DNA of 64,000 nt, taken from contig CM012954.1 of assembly GCA_000181795.3 (NCBI GenBank), positions 16,540,575 through 16,604,574 of the forward strand, written 5' to 3'. Source of the stretch: Trichinella spiralis. Lineage: Eukaryota > Nematoda > Enoplea > Trichinellida > Trichinellidae. The notes beneath the pieces were generated by a model that saw only the letters and a program-made list of their open reading frames with translations, did not search any database and was not told the DNA's origin. The position numbers and the translations under genes were made by a program. This document shows, in pieces, positions 19,516-32,984 of this stretch (position 1 is the first letter of the stretch; each line of letters begins with the position of its first letter).

Positions 19516-22500
19516 GTTTAGTCAAGGATTGCTAATTATATACTAAATAAAGTACTAATTTGAAAAGAATAAAAAATGTAATAATCATGCAACATTTATA
19601 CAAGCTTTGTTAAGCGCTTAGAGATAGGATATATACGCATGACATAACATGATATACAAGTGACGCGTTTTGCCTTTGTACAGATGAAAGTGTGATAAAT
19701 TTAATTATTCTTCATTTGTAGTATGATTTGTAGTGGATCTGAGAATAACAGCTTTATCCACTTAAATATTTTTTCACTAGTCTATTTGAATTTTGAAGCA
19801 AATGTTATTTTTTAATTTCCCTTTGCGGAGAGAGAGATTTAAATATTATATATCAAGTGTACATGAATTTTTTTAATGTAAATAAGTGAAAATATTACCT
19901 TCTTTGAAAAATTCCTCTTTTTGTGAAATTTTTTGTTGTGTTGTGAAATGAGATATTTTCGTGTCGTCAATAAATAAATTATTGATGAATTTTAACTATT
20001 TATATGTTGAGTTGATGAAAATGTTCCATCCAATTCATCTCAATTCAACTAGATGGCTGTGATCAAATTTGAAAAATGAGGTTTTAATAATCAATATTTG
20101 GAAACAATTTTTATTATCAAGAAACAAATGATTATTCATCATATATGTTGATAATATTAAATCATCATTTTATCATCATCATCATCAACAAGAATTTTCA
20201 GTTGAAATAGCTATTCTGATTTATTTATATACATGTGTGTATATTAATTTTTTATGACAATTTTGTTTACTATTTATTGATTTCTCAGACTAGTTATTAT
20301 TATTATTAAGCGTGTATGCCGACATATATAAGATTTTGATGAGTGACGTGAAATTTAACATCCCTCTGCTGAAATGATTCAAAACGTCAGGACAAGGCCA
20401 GCTCTCTTGGGGCTTTTTGTCTTTAGCAGCGTAATCATTGTTTCGATTTGGTATGATCAATGTGATTTTAATGATGAATATTGTTGGGAAAAACATTTCA
20501 AGAGTGTGTTTAAACTGTTTTTTTTTTGTTGCAACGTGCTACTTACTTATCCTGCTATAAATATCCAAACTATAAAAAGGGCTAGTTTGTCATTTTCAGA
20601 ACGGTCGAATAAGTTTCAAATTATATAATTAAATATCTGTTATATAATTGTTATGTATTATTATAAATGGCGTAGAAATTTCTTTACTACAATGCACGAG
20701 TGTAAAAATGTTTTATGAAATTGTTGGAAATTGAACACAAAAAAAACGCAACTCACATTTGAATTTGAAGCATATTTTGTTTCGTCTGTGCATGTGAATT
20801 TGTTGCATCCCAAAAATTGTAGCCATGGATTTAGAGCAACAGATTTACCGTTTTACAGTTTGCAGGAACTGTGGAAAAATTCAAGCTGAAATTTTTTCCA
20901 TTGAATACTTTTTTTCTGCTCAGCAGTGGGGGGGGGGACAATTTTCGCTAGCCAAAATCAAGCTTGCTATAAAACCTCAGTTATAGATACTTATCGTCAG
21001 CTGCTCGTGCTTGTCCTCGAAAGACTATAAATTTTTAAACTTTTGAAATTGATGAATTGTTCTCTCGTTAATATGCATAAGCTTGGCATTTATTATTATT
21101 ATTATTATTATTGTCTTTTTTTCTAAAAAAAGAAAAACGGTCACTGAATGGAAGAAAAAAATTGTTGAACATGGGAAAAAGTTTTTTTTGTTTCAAAATG
21201 TGCCATTTTTAATTTTTAGAATTTAATAATTTTTGTAGCAAATTTATATAACTTTTTTGTTCTATAATTCTGATGAAAAATGATTGTTTGAGGAACTATT
21301 CACAAGACAAAGGAGGAGGGGGGGGGGTAAATGAGAAATTAGTTGAAAACATTGCAAATGAAATGCAAATTAAAAAAGACAATTATAATATTGTGCTAGG
21401 CGTTTGGACTTGGAAAAAAAGAAAGAAATATCCACTCGGAACATTTTGAAAATTGTATTCAATCTTTCTGCAATGCAAATAATATTGTTGCTCCTTTGAT
21501 GCAGTGAAAATGATAAACTCAATAAATTAGATAAAACAAATCAGCAACAATATTATTATTAATAGCAAGTATATAGAAGTAGAGTAGTAATAGAAGTAGG
21601 TGATATTATACTGTGAATCTGTGGCATTTATGAAATTGTTAAAATTTTTTAAATTCTCTTCTTACATCTAACAATATTGATTATCAGATTAAAAAATTTT
21701 CAAATAAAAATAAATTATCAGTAACAAGAACAACAACAGTTATAATAATTGATATTATTCTTTTTTTAACTGTTCGTTTATAATCAAATTGACATTTTTT
21801 TTATCAAATGAAATCAAATTATGCACATCGTTCTTAAATAATAAAGGCGGGTATGGAAGAAATTTTTAAAAGTATATCGCTGTGTGCTGCCTGCGTAATT
21901 AATTGATTTGCACGTGATCGGTCTATTAGCGTGATTATATTAATTTCGATATTTAAATTCGGAACAATTTTTAATTAATACGAGCACCTGTTCCTTGGCA
22001 GAAATTGAAATTTCAGTGATATGATTATTTGACGCATCTCTGAAGAATTTGGAATTTCAAGCATCTTTTTTATAATAATTATTTATGAGTGTTGTTAAAA
22101 ATTAAACTATTATTTGTTAATTTTTGTCATTAAAACGTCAATTATTCTACATAATGAAATATTTATTCTACAGTGTAAGTGATTGCTCAACTGAGCTTGT
22201 TGGAAAATGGACGGTGATTCTATTGTAAAATCAATATTTTTTGTAAGTTAAATTTATATTTTTAATTTTGTAAAGTTATTATTACTATTATCACTGAATA
22301 ATTAATCAATAGTAATTATTATTGCATATAATTTTTAATTGAAATATTTTGCATGAATGTTAACTGATATATATGATATACCTCCTTATATTATATTCGC
22401 CGTTTTATGCCATTCAGTATATTGCAGTTTTGAAGGAAGCAGAAAGAGAAGCAATTGGTAGTGCACTTTAGTGATTTAGAATTTTATATTGTTGATTTAA

Positions 22501-25500
22501 TGTAGATAAGAAACTTCCCGAAATCAATATATTTACATATGAATATATGATTAGCCGTTTTAGTGTTCTGTTCCTTTCTCTGTTGTTATCTGCATCTTCG
22601 TTGCCCATCTTTATCAGCTTTATGTATAGTAGTTATTAAAAATCACTTATAAATGCAATGACGATCCGATCAATAGATGAAGAATCTGTAGAAATTTCTC
22701 TCATTCTTCATGGATTCATTATATTAGGTTTTTTTAAGTTTAAAAAGCAAAATGAAAAAAGTATATTAGGAAAGAGAAGTTGAAATGAAATGTTCATTAT
22801 TGATTTGAGGAAAACATTTTCCGAACGGTTGGAAGAAGGAAGAATTTTGAAAGAAAATATTATAGAATTATGCATATTATATAATGTTTTTGTCATTGCT
22901 GTTTTAACCAATTTAGGCAGTGTTTGTTTAGCTAACGCGGAATAACAATAATGCGTGCAAGCGTGGAATACAGCATCTGCATCTGGTGAAAGTAGCACCG
23001 TTTGAGTGGAACTGTCGGGGATACTTATTTTTTGTGCACAAATAAGTGATAAAGAAGTGTAATATTATTAATTTTTTACATAGATGTTAGATTTTTGTTT
23101 TTGTTTTTTTTATTATATAATTTGTACATGGACAAATGAGAATACCTTTGAGTAAAGAAGTCGCCACAGCGTGGTAAGTTTCATATGAGGTTGGATAAGA
23201 TGATCATGTGAAATTGTCAGTGGAGAAGATTAGGCATAAGTTGACGTTCGCATTTGAGCACGAATTCTTGAATGCCGGACCGCCGCCTTTCAACGATAAA
23301 CTTATTGAATGCTTGTCGCGGTGATGATAAAATGCCCCGCCTAGAACCAATTCCATTGAACTCATTACACAATAATGCTACTCGAATAATTTTCATGTTA
23401 ATTGACTCTGAAAGGAAAATTCACACTGAAATGGGATTTGTGAAATAAATTTTCACTCGAATGAACAACTGAACATCAACTACATATCGGCTAAATATGA
23501 TGAACATTGAAAAATGAGCTCCATCAACAAGTTCACTAGCTGAAAACTATTGCCTTTTCGTGCATCTGATTAATCTAAGAATTGCAAGTGGAAAACAAAA
23601 AGATTAATGGCAATTATCTATTACAATAATCATATAAATTTAGTAGTTGGCTACTTTGGTTTTGGCAATTATACAGAATTTTTTACTGATTTATTTATTT
23701 CAAACAAACTAATAATCAAAACATCTAGATTATTTTGCAACTTATGATGAATAGTAATTTGAAAAAAAACAAACGTGTGAAAATTCAAGTTTAATTTAAA
23801 TTTGAATATTTTTGATCACGCTTATTTTGAACTGAACAGCGGTGGCATGAAATCAATTTTGTGTACTAAAGTAATATGGTGGTTGAAATTATGAAAATTT
23901 GAAAAATGTTGTTCATTCATTTAGGAGGAAACGGTTTGCATAAAGCTTTGATATTGGTCAACGACAGATTTGTTCTTTTTTTTGAAACCAATGCCAACAT
24001 ATTGGTAAGTAGACTTTGTATAATTTTTTGCGATAATTTCATATCTTACTACTACTATCTGTTTGCAATTGCAATCATTTATTTTCTTCGACATTAGTGT
24101 CTACATTCTCTGTGATTATGATTATTATTATTTAAAAAAAAGGAAAGATTTTTCAAAATTCAACATTTGATATGATTTGTTTGTTCTTTTTCAAGTTACA
24201 CAACATCTCTGGTATGCTGCATGCGAGATGCTCTTTACACTAGACTGAAATTGAAATGAGATCAGCTTACTCTTTCTATAGATGTCGTCATTCACAGAAT
24301 GTTAAAATTAAACAAACAATCATGATAATGGCGCTGAAGACCAAGCTTAATTTAATTTTCTAATTTCATACATTCTCTCCGTTTGTGTATTGGTCCGTTT
24401 TTGAATGACGCAGTTTTCATAAAAAATCCTCAGAGAATTCCAATTGACACTCTTCAGTGTAGTGTAGTTTGACACACACACAAAAAAAGTGATTAGTCTT
24501 GAATCGTTTCAAATGCAAATCTTATATGCAAATACTTGCAAAACAATGTTGAAATTATATTTTATTGTAAAATATGAAGAAAAACTATTTAATTATACTC
24601 TTATATCTGATCTGAATAACTAAGTCTTGTTCACATTTTCAATACCATACGTTTCTGTACGTGAAGCATAGCCAGTTATATATATCTCTTGAGAATTGTA
24701 GCATTCTTCGGATGAATAATAATTTTAAATGATAATTTCTTTTTTTAAACATTATTTTGGGAAATTTTTAAATAACAACGGTTGCTGAATTCTTCATTCT
24801 TTTGATATAGTTGAGGAAGGGCAAAATTTTCAAAAGGCGGCAAAAGCTTACTTTTTTAGATGTAAAAAAATTTTTTTAAGTTAAAAATAACTGAAGAGAG
24901 TTTATTTTAATATTTTGAATTTTCGATCCGGGTTTATTTGGAGAAATAAAAAAAAGAGGAAGATGGTGATTTTCGAAATCGTTTGTTGTGAAATCCTGAA
25001 AGCAAAAAATAATAAATCGCATTTTTTTGCGCCTTCTTGCACTTTTTAAATCAAATTAAGCCAGATGGTGGTGAAATAATGAAATTACAATTAGAATGAA
25101 ATTCGAACATTGGGACAGAATTGTGTGTGTGTGTGTTCAAAATTTAGAATTAATTTTGTGCAACGGACCAACGCTCGATGAAGAGCCGAGAAAATGCTTC
25201 TTGGAAAAATGCAATTGCAACGAAATTTCTTGCAAATTCTTTACTGCTGCCGTTGCATGAAACAAAGCGGCAACGGTTGAATTGAGCGGATAATTCAAAT
25301 TGAATGTCAGTTTGGTTGCCTTTTCATTACTGTCACAACATTATCGACTGGGGCTGTATTGATTTGGCAATTTGGCTGTGACAATTCTTTTATGATTCAA
25401 ACTGTCCTGGCAAAGTTAATCTCTCTCGGCCACTTTGTCTCTTATCATCATTTCAAAAATTAAACTTTTCACAAATCATTTAAATATCTTTTTTTATTTG

Positions 25501-28500
25501 TTTATTTTGGTTTTCATTTCAAATATATTTATTCTTCATGCTAGTTATTGTACTATTTTCTAACTGCAATCTGTTGTAGTGGGATATTTATTTCATTATC
25601 ATTGAAAAAATTTCCTTTTCTCTGCTTATTTTTCTCTCCTACACTTCTCTATAACTGGATAAGAAGACAATCTACAATGTATATTGTTGTTGGTTTATTG
25701 GAAAAAAATTTTTTTATATTAAAACAATAATTCACATTCCATTCAAGCGTATGCAAATGAGCAGAACCTATGGCAAATTGATTTGATTGACTGACCATAC
25801 ACATATCCTGTGTAATTGTGTTTCTTCTGATAATTTCATTTCTGCACTTTTATTTATTTTCATCCCATTGTAAATTCTCGTGTAAAATTAGCAGTGTTAT
25901 TTTAATTGAGGAAAACATAGTATCATTATTATTATTATTATTACTATTTTTGCATTCACATATTTCGAATTATTAACATTAGGATAGAGTTTCTTTTTTT
26001 CAAATTTTCCATTTATTTAAGTAAACCAGCTGTTGCTGCCGTTGATCACACTTTAAAATACTTTATCATCGTAAAAAAATGCTGGATAAATAAAATTTTT
26101 TAAAAGAAATATTTTATATTTTGAATTAGCTGAATATTGATGATTTTTGTAATTTATACGTTAGACGAAAAAATAACTATTTGAAAATGAAAAAAAGTTA
26201 AAGTTTTTTTAAAAGTAATGCTTCATTGCTAATATTTTTTTAAATATTTTGATAATTGGAAAAGTAATATCATTCTTATAATGTCCTCTGTTAATGTGTA
26301 ACGCCAGAATGTAAAGCTATATATGCATTGCTGCAATTGATGCATAACCTTTTTTGCTGCTTCTTGAAATGATGCACTTTCACTTTATTGTTGAAAATTT
26401 ATTCAAATTTTAAATTTAAATAAATTAATAAAAATACTGAATAGAACGTGAAAGAAAAAAGGATTTTTTGTTCTCACCTGCTGCGCATACGTACAATTTT
26501 GGGCATTCAATTTTTAGTAGTTAGTGGAATGGAAATTTGCGAATTTTTGCTCTTTTGAAGAAAAAAGGAAATTGATGCTTTTGAGCTTGTAGAATAGAAA
26601 GACAGAGAAAAAGGAAAAAGATGTTCAATTTTCAAAGGCGTGGTTGTCGTTGTAAATGTAAAAATGAAATTACCATCTGAACATATAAAATCTGATCATC
26701 CAATAGACATTATTATTCATCTCATCATCTTATGCAAACCCATTTTTCTCATCACTGACAGACAGTGACTGTGTCAGTCGTATTTTTGTTTAATTTTTTT
26801 TGAAATATCTTTTCTTCAATATTTATTTATTAAAAATTATGAATTGATTTTTTTTCAAATTGAATTTTTAATGAATGAGAATGAAGATGAGAATTTGTCT
26901 TTTATCAGCGATATCTGTTCTGAATTGAGAACTGTCAAGAAAAGAATAGCTGAATGTGAATGGTGTGAATTGTGTTAATTTTCTCAAAATTGATGAAAAT
27001 TATTTATAAAAAGAAAGTCAAATCCTTCCTTGAGGGGTTTCATTGCATACATCAAAAATACATTTGTTATAAATTATTAATTTCTATTTCACTTTTTTCA
27101 CAAGTGATAATTATTGAAAGCATTTTTAGATAGAATCTTCTGATGTAGTAGGTGTATAGAAAATTCATAAAATTTGCTTGCCTATTTTTTTTGGTTTGGA
27201 TGCTGTTGTTTTTCTTCCCATTTACTTTCCAAGAAAAAAGGGTTGTTGTTATGAAAGTGTTGTTTGCAAAATTTGATTTTAAAATGATTTAAAATTTTTT
27301 AAATTTATTATAACATTTTTTTGCTAAAGGATGAGAAGAAAATTTAAAAGCAAAAAGCAAGAAAATATAACAGTAGATGATGATGATGATGATAAGTTTA
27401 TGGGAAAATTTAGGTTGTTGATTGAAAATTTTCAAAATGAAATGTAATAATCCGTCAATGTAAATATTTTTTGCATTTTCTGGGCTTTAAATGAGATTTG
27501 ATAGCTACAAATTTGTCGAATTTCTTTTATTTAAATGCTAGAATGAACAACATTTTTCTCCATTGTTCAATTGAAAAAAGTGCAATAGTAGACAAAATAG
27601 TTGAAGTGGACTTTTTCTATTTTTTCTTTTTGACAAATTCACAATAGAAAAAGAGCAATTTATTTTTGAATTAAATTGAAGCAAAAAGAAGCAGGCGGAT
27701 AAAACGAAGGAAAAATAGGCTTGATTTTTAAGCATATATTTCCCACTTTTTTTTGTACAAGAAACTTACCATATATTTATACTAATTAATAAAAGTTTAG
27801 CTTTTTCTATTGTTTATCAATGCAAGCGAACCACTTTGATCACAAATCAATCGATCCTGCATCATTATTAGTGGCAAGTAATTAAGAAAGCATGAAAAGC
27901 TTAATGAAACAAATTATAAAACTGAGGAATACAATAATTTTGTGATATGTTTAATTTGAAAAATATTTTATTAAAAAACATCAAGATTGTCCATCCATCT
28001 ATAGGTTTGATGGATTTATTATATTCCAATGAAAAATTTATTATTATTATTATTATTGTTGTTATATTGAAATTAATATCAATATTGGAAAATGAGTATT
28101 CATTTGGAATGAACAGTTTTTGGTAATTTGATACGATCTGCTGTTGCTGCTGCTTTTTGTGGTTGATTTAATTAAAACTATTTGACCAACATCAAGAATA
28201 ATAAAATTTCATCACAATAAATATTTTAATAAATTCTTCATTGAGGGCAATTTGAAAATGACTTTTTTGTTTTAAAGTGCAAGAAAAAAAACAAATTTAA
28301 GTATCTTCATCATTAGTAGTGTGGATTTGAATATATATTTATATATATGTGTGCGTATAGAAAAAGAAGAATAGAAAAAAACATAAGAAAACAATGTGCA
28401 AGTGCTGTCTCGCGGGTATCCGGGAAAATTTATTCCAACCCATTGAGTGATGTAATTTAATTTGTCTTTTAATGAATTTTCTCTGAAGATTTGTAGAAAA

Positions 28501-29759
28501 AATTTCTTTTCAGAAAACTGAAGATGTGGTGAAAAATGCAAAAACATTGAAAATTATATTTAGAAATTCGATTTTTTCCATCATACTTTTATGTAAAATT
28601 ATCCACCCAGTCAACGTATCTCGCACTGTATATATAATATAAGCATAATGAATAACAACAACAAATCATTTTGTTTTGAACCTTATAATAATTATAATAA
28701 TAATGTAAATTATTTTCTAGTTAGTTGGCTTCATATGTTATAGAGGCAGTTGTTGAAGGATAGATGTTTTGTATAAAGCACAAACAATTTTTCTTTTATT
28801 TTGCTATATAATAAATAATGCTATATAAATGGTGGAAATTGATTGAGTGGAATGCTTTTTTACCGTTCAAAGAAAAGGGAAAAAAAAGAGCCCAGTTTGA
28901 GAATGATTGAATATTATTCCTCTTTTACATATAAGCGAGCGGACAAAGGATATGGATAGATGATGAAATTGACTGACTGACTAACGGACTTAATATCTCA
29001 GAGGCTGAAGAGTCGAAATATAATATTTTTTACTGTGTTGATCAATGCTTTGACGCCGTTGGAATTGTCGAACAATCGCCGTTGATCAAATCACGGCTAC
29101 ATGAAAGCGATTTGCTAAATTCATAAGCGGTTCATTTGATGAAACGGGCACAATTGAGCTCGAAGCTTATTTCCAATGAAATATTTCCACTCTACTCCTT
29201 ATTTTTCAAATTTTTTCAAAATCATCTTTTTTCCAGTTCTTTATTTGAATCTTTTTTTATTTCGTTAATTTAATTATTGAGAGGTAACCAATTTTTTGTA
29301 ATTCAAAAAAATTAATTGTCTTTTTGTTCAAAAATTTATGAACATTCATCATAATTTATTACCACTTGTTCTACTAATTGAAATATTATTAATTAATTGT
29401 ACAAAATGAACAGGTGAAATTTGCAGATATACATAAAAATGAAGTGCAATAGAGTGAAAATGAAAAAGAAAAAGCATATTATATTTATTGAATCGAATAA
29501 GGAAATAGTGTAATAAAAAGGAATAATTTACCAGAATGGGAAATTTATTGAAATCATCCACTTGTTGAAGAAAATGGTATCTTCTTTTTTATTTTTCCAA
29601 ATGAATGAAAGTTTGCCAAAACTATACTTTACAAACGACGCACCAGCTAACGCGTTTAGCAAAAATTTAAGCCGTTCATTCATTCATTCATTTATTCATT
29701 CAATCATCATCATATGGCAGCAGCAAATCAGCTGAGCCAATCACATCATCAAAATGCAA

Positions 29760-29835
29760 CTACCACTACTACTACTACTGCTACTGCTACTGTTACTTCT
29801 GCTTCTACTACTCCTACTATTACTACTACCATTAC
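29760..29835. repeat. Degenerate (ACT)n microsatellite
   Basis: Run of ACT/GCT/TCT triplets interrupted by CT and TT variants. No long flanking reading frame supports coding. Confidence 0.8.
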
Positions 29836-30597
29836 ACATTCTGCATAAATATTATTTTGTTATTTGATTTTCATCGATAAATTGATTTACCTTTCTCTTT
29901 TGAATTTCGTTTTACTCTTTTGTTTTTTTTGTTAAATTATTTCTAATTATTTTTGTTTTTTTATCGAATTTTATAACTTTTAAATATAATGATAATGATG
30001 ATTATGCAAACAAATACAGTAACAATAAATAAACGAAACTACTTTTGTTAATTTTTCACTATTTCAATATTATAGCATTATTTGATGCTGAAACAGTGTC
30101 ATACAAGAATATTCTATTGTTTTGTACGCATTTCATATTATAATTTTTTGAGAATTTTATCAGAAGGAAGAATATCATCATCATCATCATAACAATAGTT
30201 TTATTTTATCATACACATCTAATCAGAGAGATAATGATGTTGTAATAAGTTTTGATTTTTGTTTCAACCATAAAGTTTTTCTCTTTTCCATTTTGGTAGA
30301 TAATATTATTTTTTACAGATTATAATAAATTATAAATGACCATCAGAAGAGAGAGAGAGAGGCATTTCAAAAGTAGACTTGTTGTTAAGAGAGATAGTAA
30401 AAATCATAGAATAGTGTTTTTATGTTTTACTTTTTTTAAAGTTAATTGAAAATTTTAATTCATATTTTTGAATTAGAAAATAATTTGTTCTGCTTGAACA
30501 GAATAAATGAAATAGTCTTGTTGTACTTTTGCTTTTTCTTTTTTTTTTTTTGCTTCAAATCTCCTTGTCTATAGCGAATGAAGAAGAAGAAAAACTA

Positions 30598-30626
30598 AAT
30601 ATGAATATGAATATGAATATGAATAT
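30598..30626. repeat. (ATGAAT)n hexanucleotide repeat
   Basis: About four to five tandem copies of ATGAAT in the gene-poor region. Confidence 0.85.
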
Positions 30627-30846
30627 AGAATGGGAAAAAGTCAATATTGTTTAATGAACAACAAAAGCCAATATTTTAATCGGTGCTGTACAATTTTGCA
30701 GTTTGTTTTGTTTGTGATTTATTGAAAAATTGAAAATCTACTTGTACCCCTTCATTATTGAAGTCTTCTCCTTTAAGTATTTATAACCATGCTGAAGTGA
30801 AAAGGGTAGAATTGTTCTGTGGTCGGTTAATCACATTTGATCACAT

Positions 30847-30891
30847 TAATAATAATAATAATTCGTATTATTATTATTATTATTATTATTA
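30847..30891. repeat. (AAT)n-(ATT)n inverted microsatellite
   Basis: An AAT array meets an ATT array around a short TCGT centre, so the whole can fold into a long A/T hairpin. Confidence 0.8.
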
Positions 30892-32956
30892 CTGAAGATT
30901 ATTACTTGTTCATTGACATTGCAAAGTTTAATTCTTCATTCTCCAAAGCTAAAGTTCCTGATAACAATCTGAATTTACAATTTGTAAATTTGAAATAATT
31001 ACCTAAACATTGACGAAAAATGTTAAATTGTTTATTTTATTTTATCTTATTAATAATTGATTTTTTATGGAATAAAAATTTTCTTTTTTATTGCTAATTT
31101 ATAATTTTTCTAAAATCATCATCGATTGCTATGTATAATGATAATCAACGTTATGTGGACAACGATTGATATCAAACATTAATTCTCATTGTGAAAATCA
31201 TCACCTTATGCATCATCTGCCATATGACCTATATATATTGTGGGCAAATTTCAATTGATAAACGTAAAGATTTAATAATTGATAAGTGCTCAACATTTGA
31301 TGCATTTGATAATTTTTCGAATTGAAATGAAACATATTACAGATCATTTTGAATTATGAAATATTTTTTAAACTAAAATTTTCACTCTTATAATTTTGCT
31401 TCAACATTTTTTTCAAAAAAAAAATTTTTTCTTTTTGTTTTTACTGTATTATTATTGTATTGCATTTTTAACAAAACAGCAATTCTGTTTTAAATGATGA
31501 TAAATGTTGAGATATGTTGATAACAGAATACAAAATGCCCAAATTATACATTTTCTGTTTTTCGCATTTCAAAAATATATTGAACAAATTATCAAAATTG
31601 AATAATAATAGTAATATTTGACATTTTGTCTATTATTGGAAAAAGAATACAAAGCTAGCTTACTTGCTAACTGTTTCTTCGATAAATTTTCACAAGTATA
31701 TATATATATATCTTATCTATATATGTACGACTTGTATTTGCCACATCAACAACATTTACTTATTATTACTTTTCTTCAAGGAAAATTCAATAAATTGTAT
31801 ACTTTAATCTTCATTGTTCTGTTTCGTTGTCGCTTTCATTATGCCAATATATTCATGTTTAATTGAAAATAAATTACAAAATCATATAAAACTGTATTCG
31901 ATATTTTTATAAGCATTCAATGAGGATTAGAGATTTTAATTTTTGTATTTGTTTAAAATCTATCTCATCTTTCGAACAGTGAAACAGAACAGTTAAATAA
32001 AAGTGCAACGGATGGTTGGTTCACTTTCTTGCTTAGCGTCGTTTGTGGTCAAGTGAAAATTGATTATTGCTTCATTTCAAGCATGTTTGCTTTTGGCTGA
32101 ACGTCGTCATATTAGCGCCCACGTGACATTAACATACTTGACCTTTGAAAATTTTCTCTCCTATACTTATTTTCTTGCAATCTTAAATATGAACGTTTTC
32201 TTTTTTTTCTTTTATTAATTCTAATCTTATATTTAAATAAATGAAATTTTGCATTTTCAATATGCACATTTCATTTTTCAATAATTTTTCCATGCATAGT
32301 CAACATTTGATAATTTTTCATCATGTATCCGTCGTTTATTAATTTACACTTAATTGTCAGCAGCACTGCTGGAACAGGAATCATGGTTGATTGAAACAGT
32401 ATTATGCTTATTTGCAATATTTTCAGCATTTTTACCATATAGATACAACAGTTCGTTTCAACAATGCAAACTTTGTATTTTGAAAATATTCTCATTGAAA
32501 ATATATTGATACAGTCAATCAAGAAGATAGTGTTGATATCTGTATTATTTCATTTCACTTTAAAAAGTCCAACAATTAATTTATCAAGGATAAACCGAAG
32601 CATCAGAAGTAATACTTAATATTGGGATTTTTTTTGAACAATCAGTGTTATCATTTTATTCTAACCCATTATCCATTATCATTATTCATATCCAACTTCC
32701 CAGTATCTTTGCACTTGTGGGATTATATTAAGTAATTATTATTCAAGAATATTTCATTACATTACATTACATATAACTGTAAAGTTTCAATGAGATTAAC
32801 TGTTTGTTTTTTATATTTATGTATCATTAAATATATAATATAGCATTGTGTATATTTGAAACTATATAAATATGCAGTGTAAAAATAGAAAAATCAATAA
32901 AGTATAAAATAAAACCATCTCACATTGATTTGAAACATAAATACTTTTTATACAAA

Positions 32957-32984
32957 GTTTTATTTTATTTTATTTTATTTTATT
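32957..32984. repeat. (TTTTA)n pentanucleotide repeat
   Basis: About five copies of TTTTA. A comparable (ATTTT)n array lies at about 61039-61066, upstream of the last SRRT exon. Confidence 0.85.

Noticed and set aside
22708-22998. Minus-strand 96-codon frame in the gene-poor region
   Set aside because: No domain, no splice support and AT-driven composition; most likely a chance frame.
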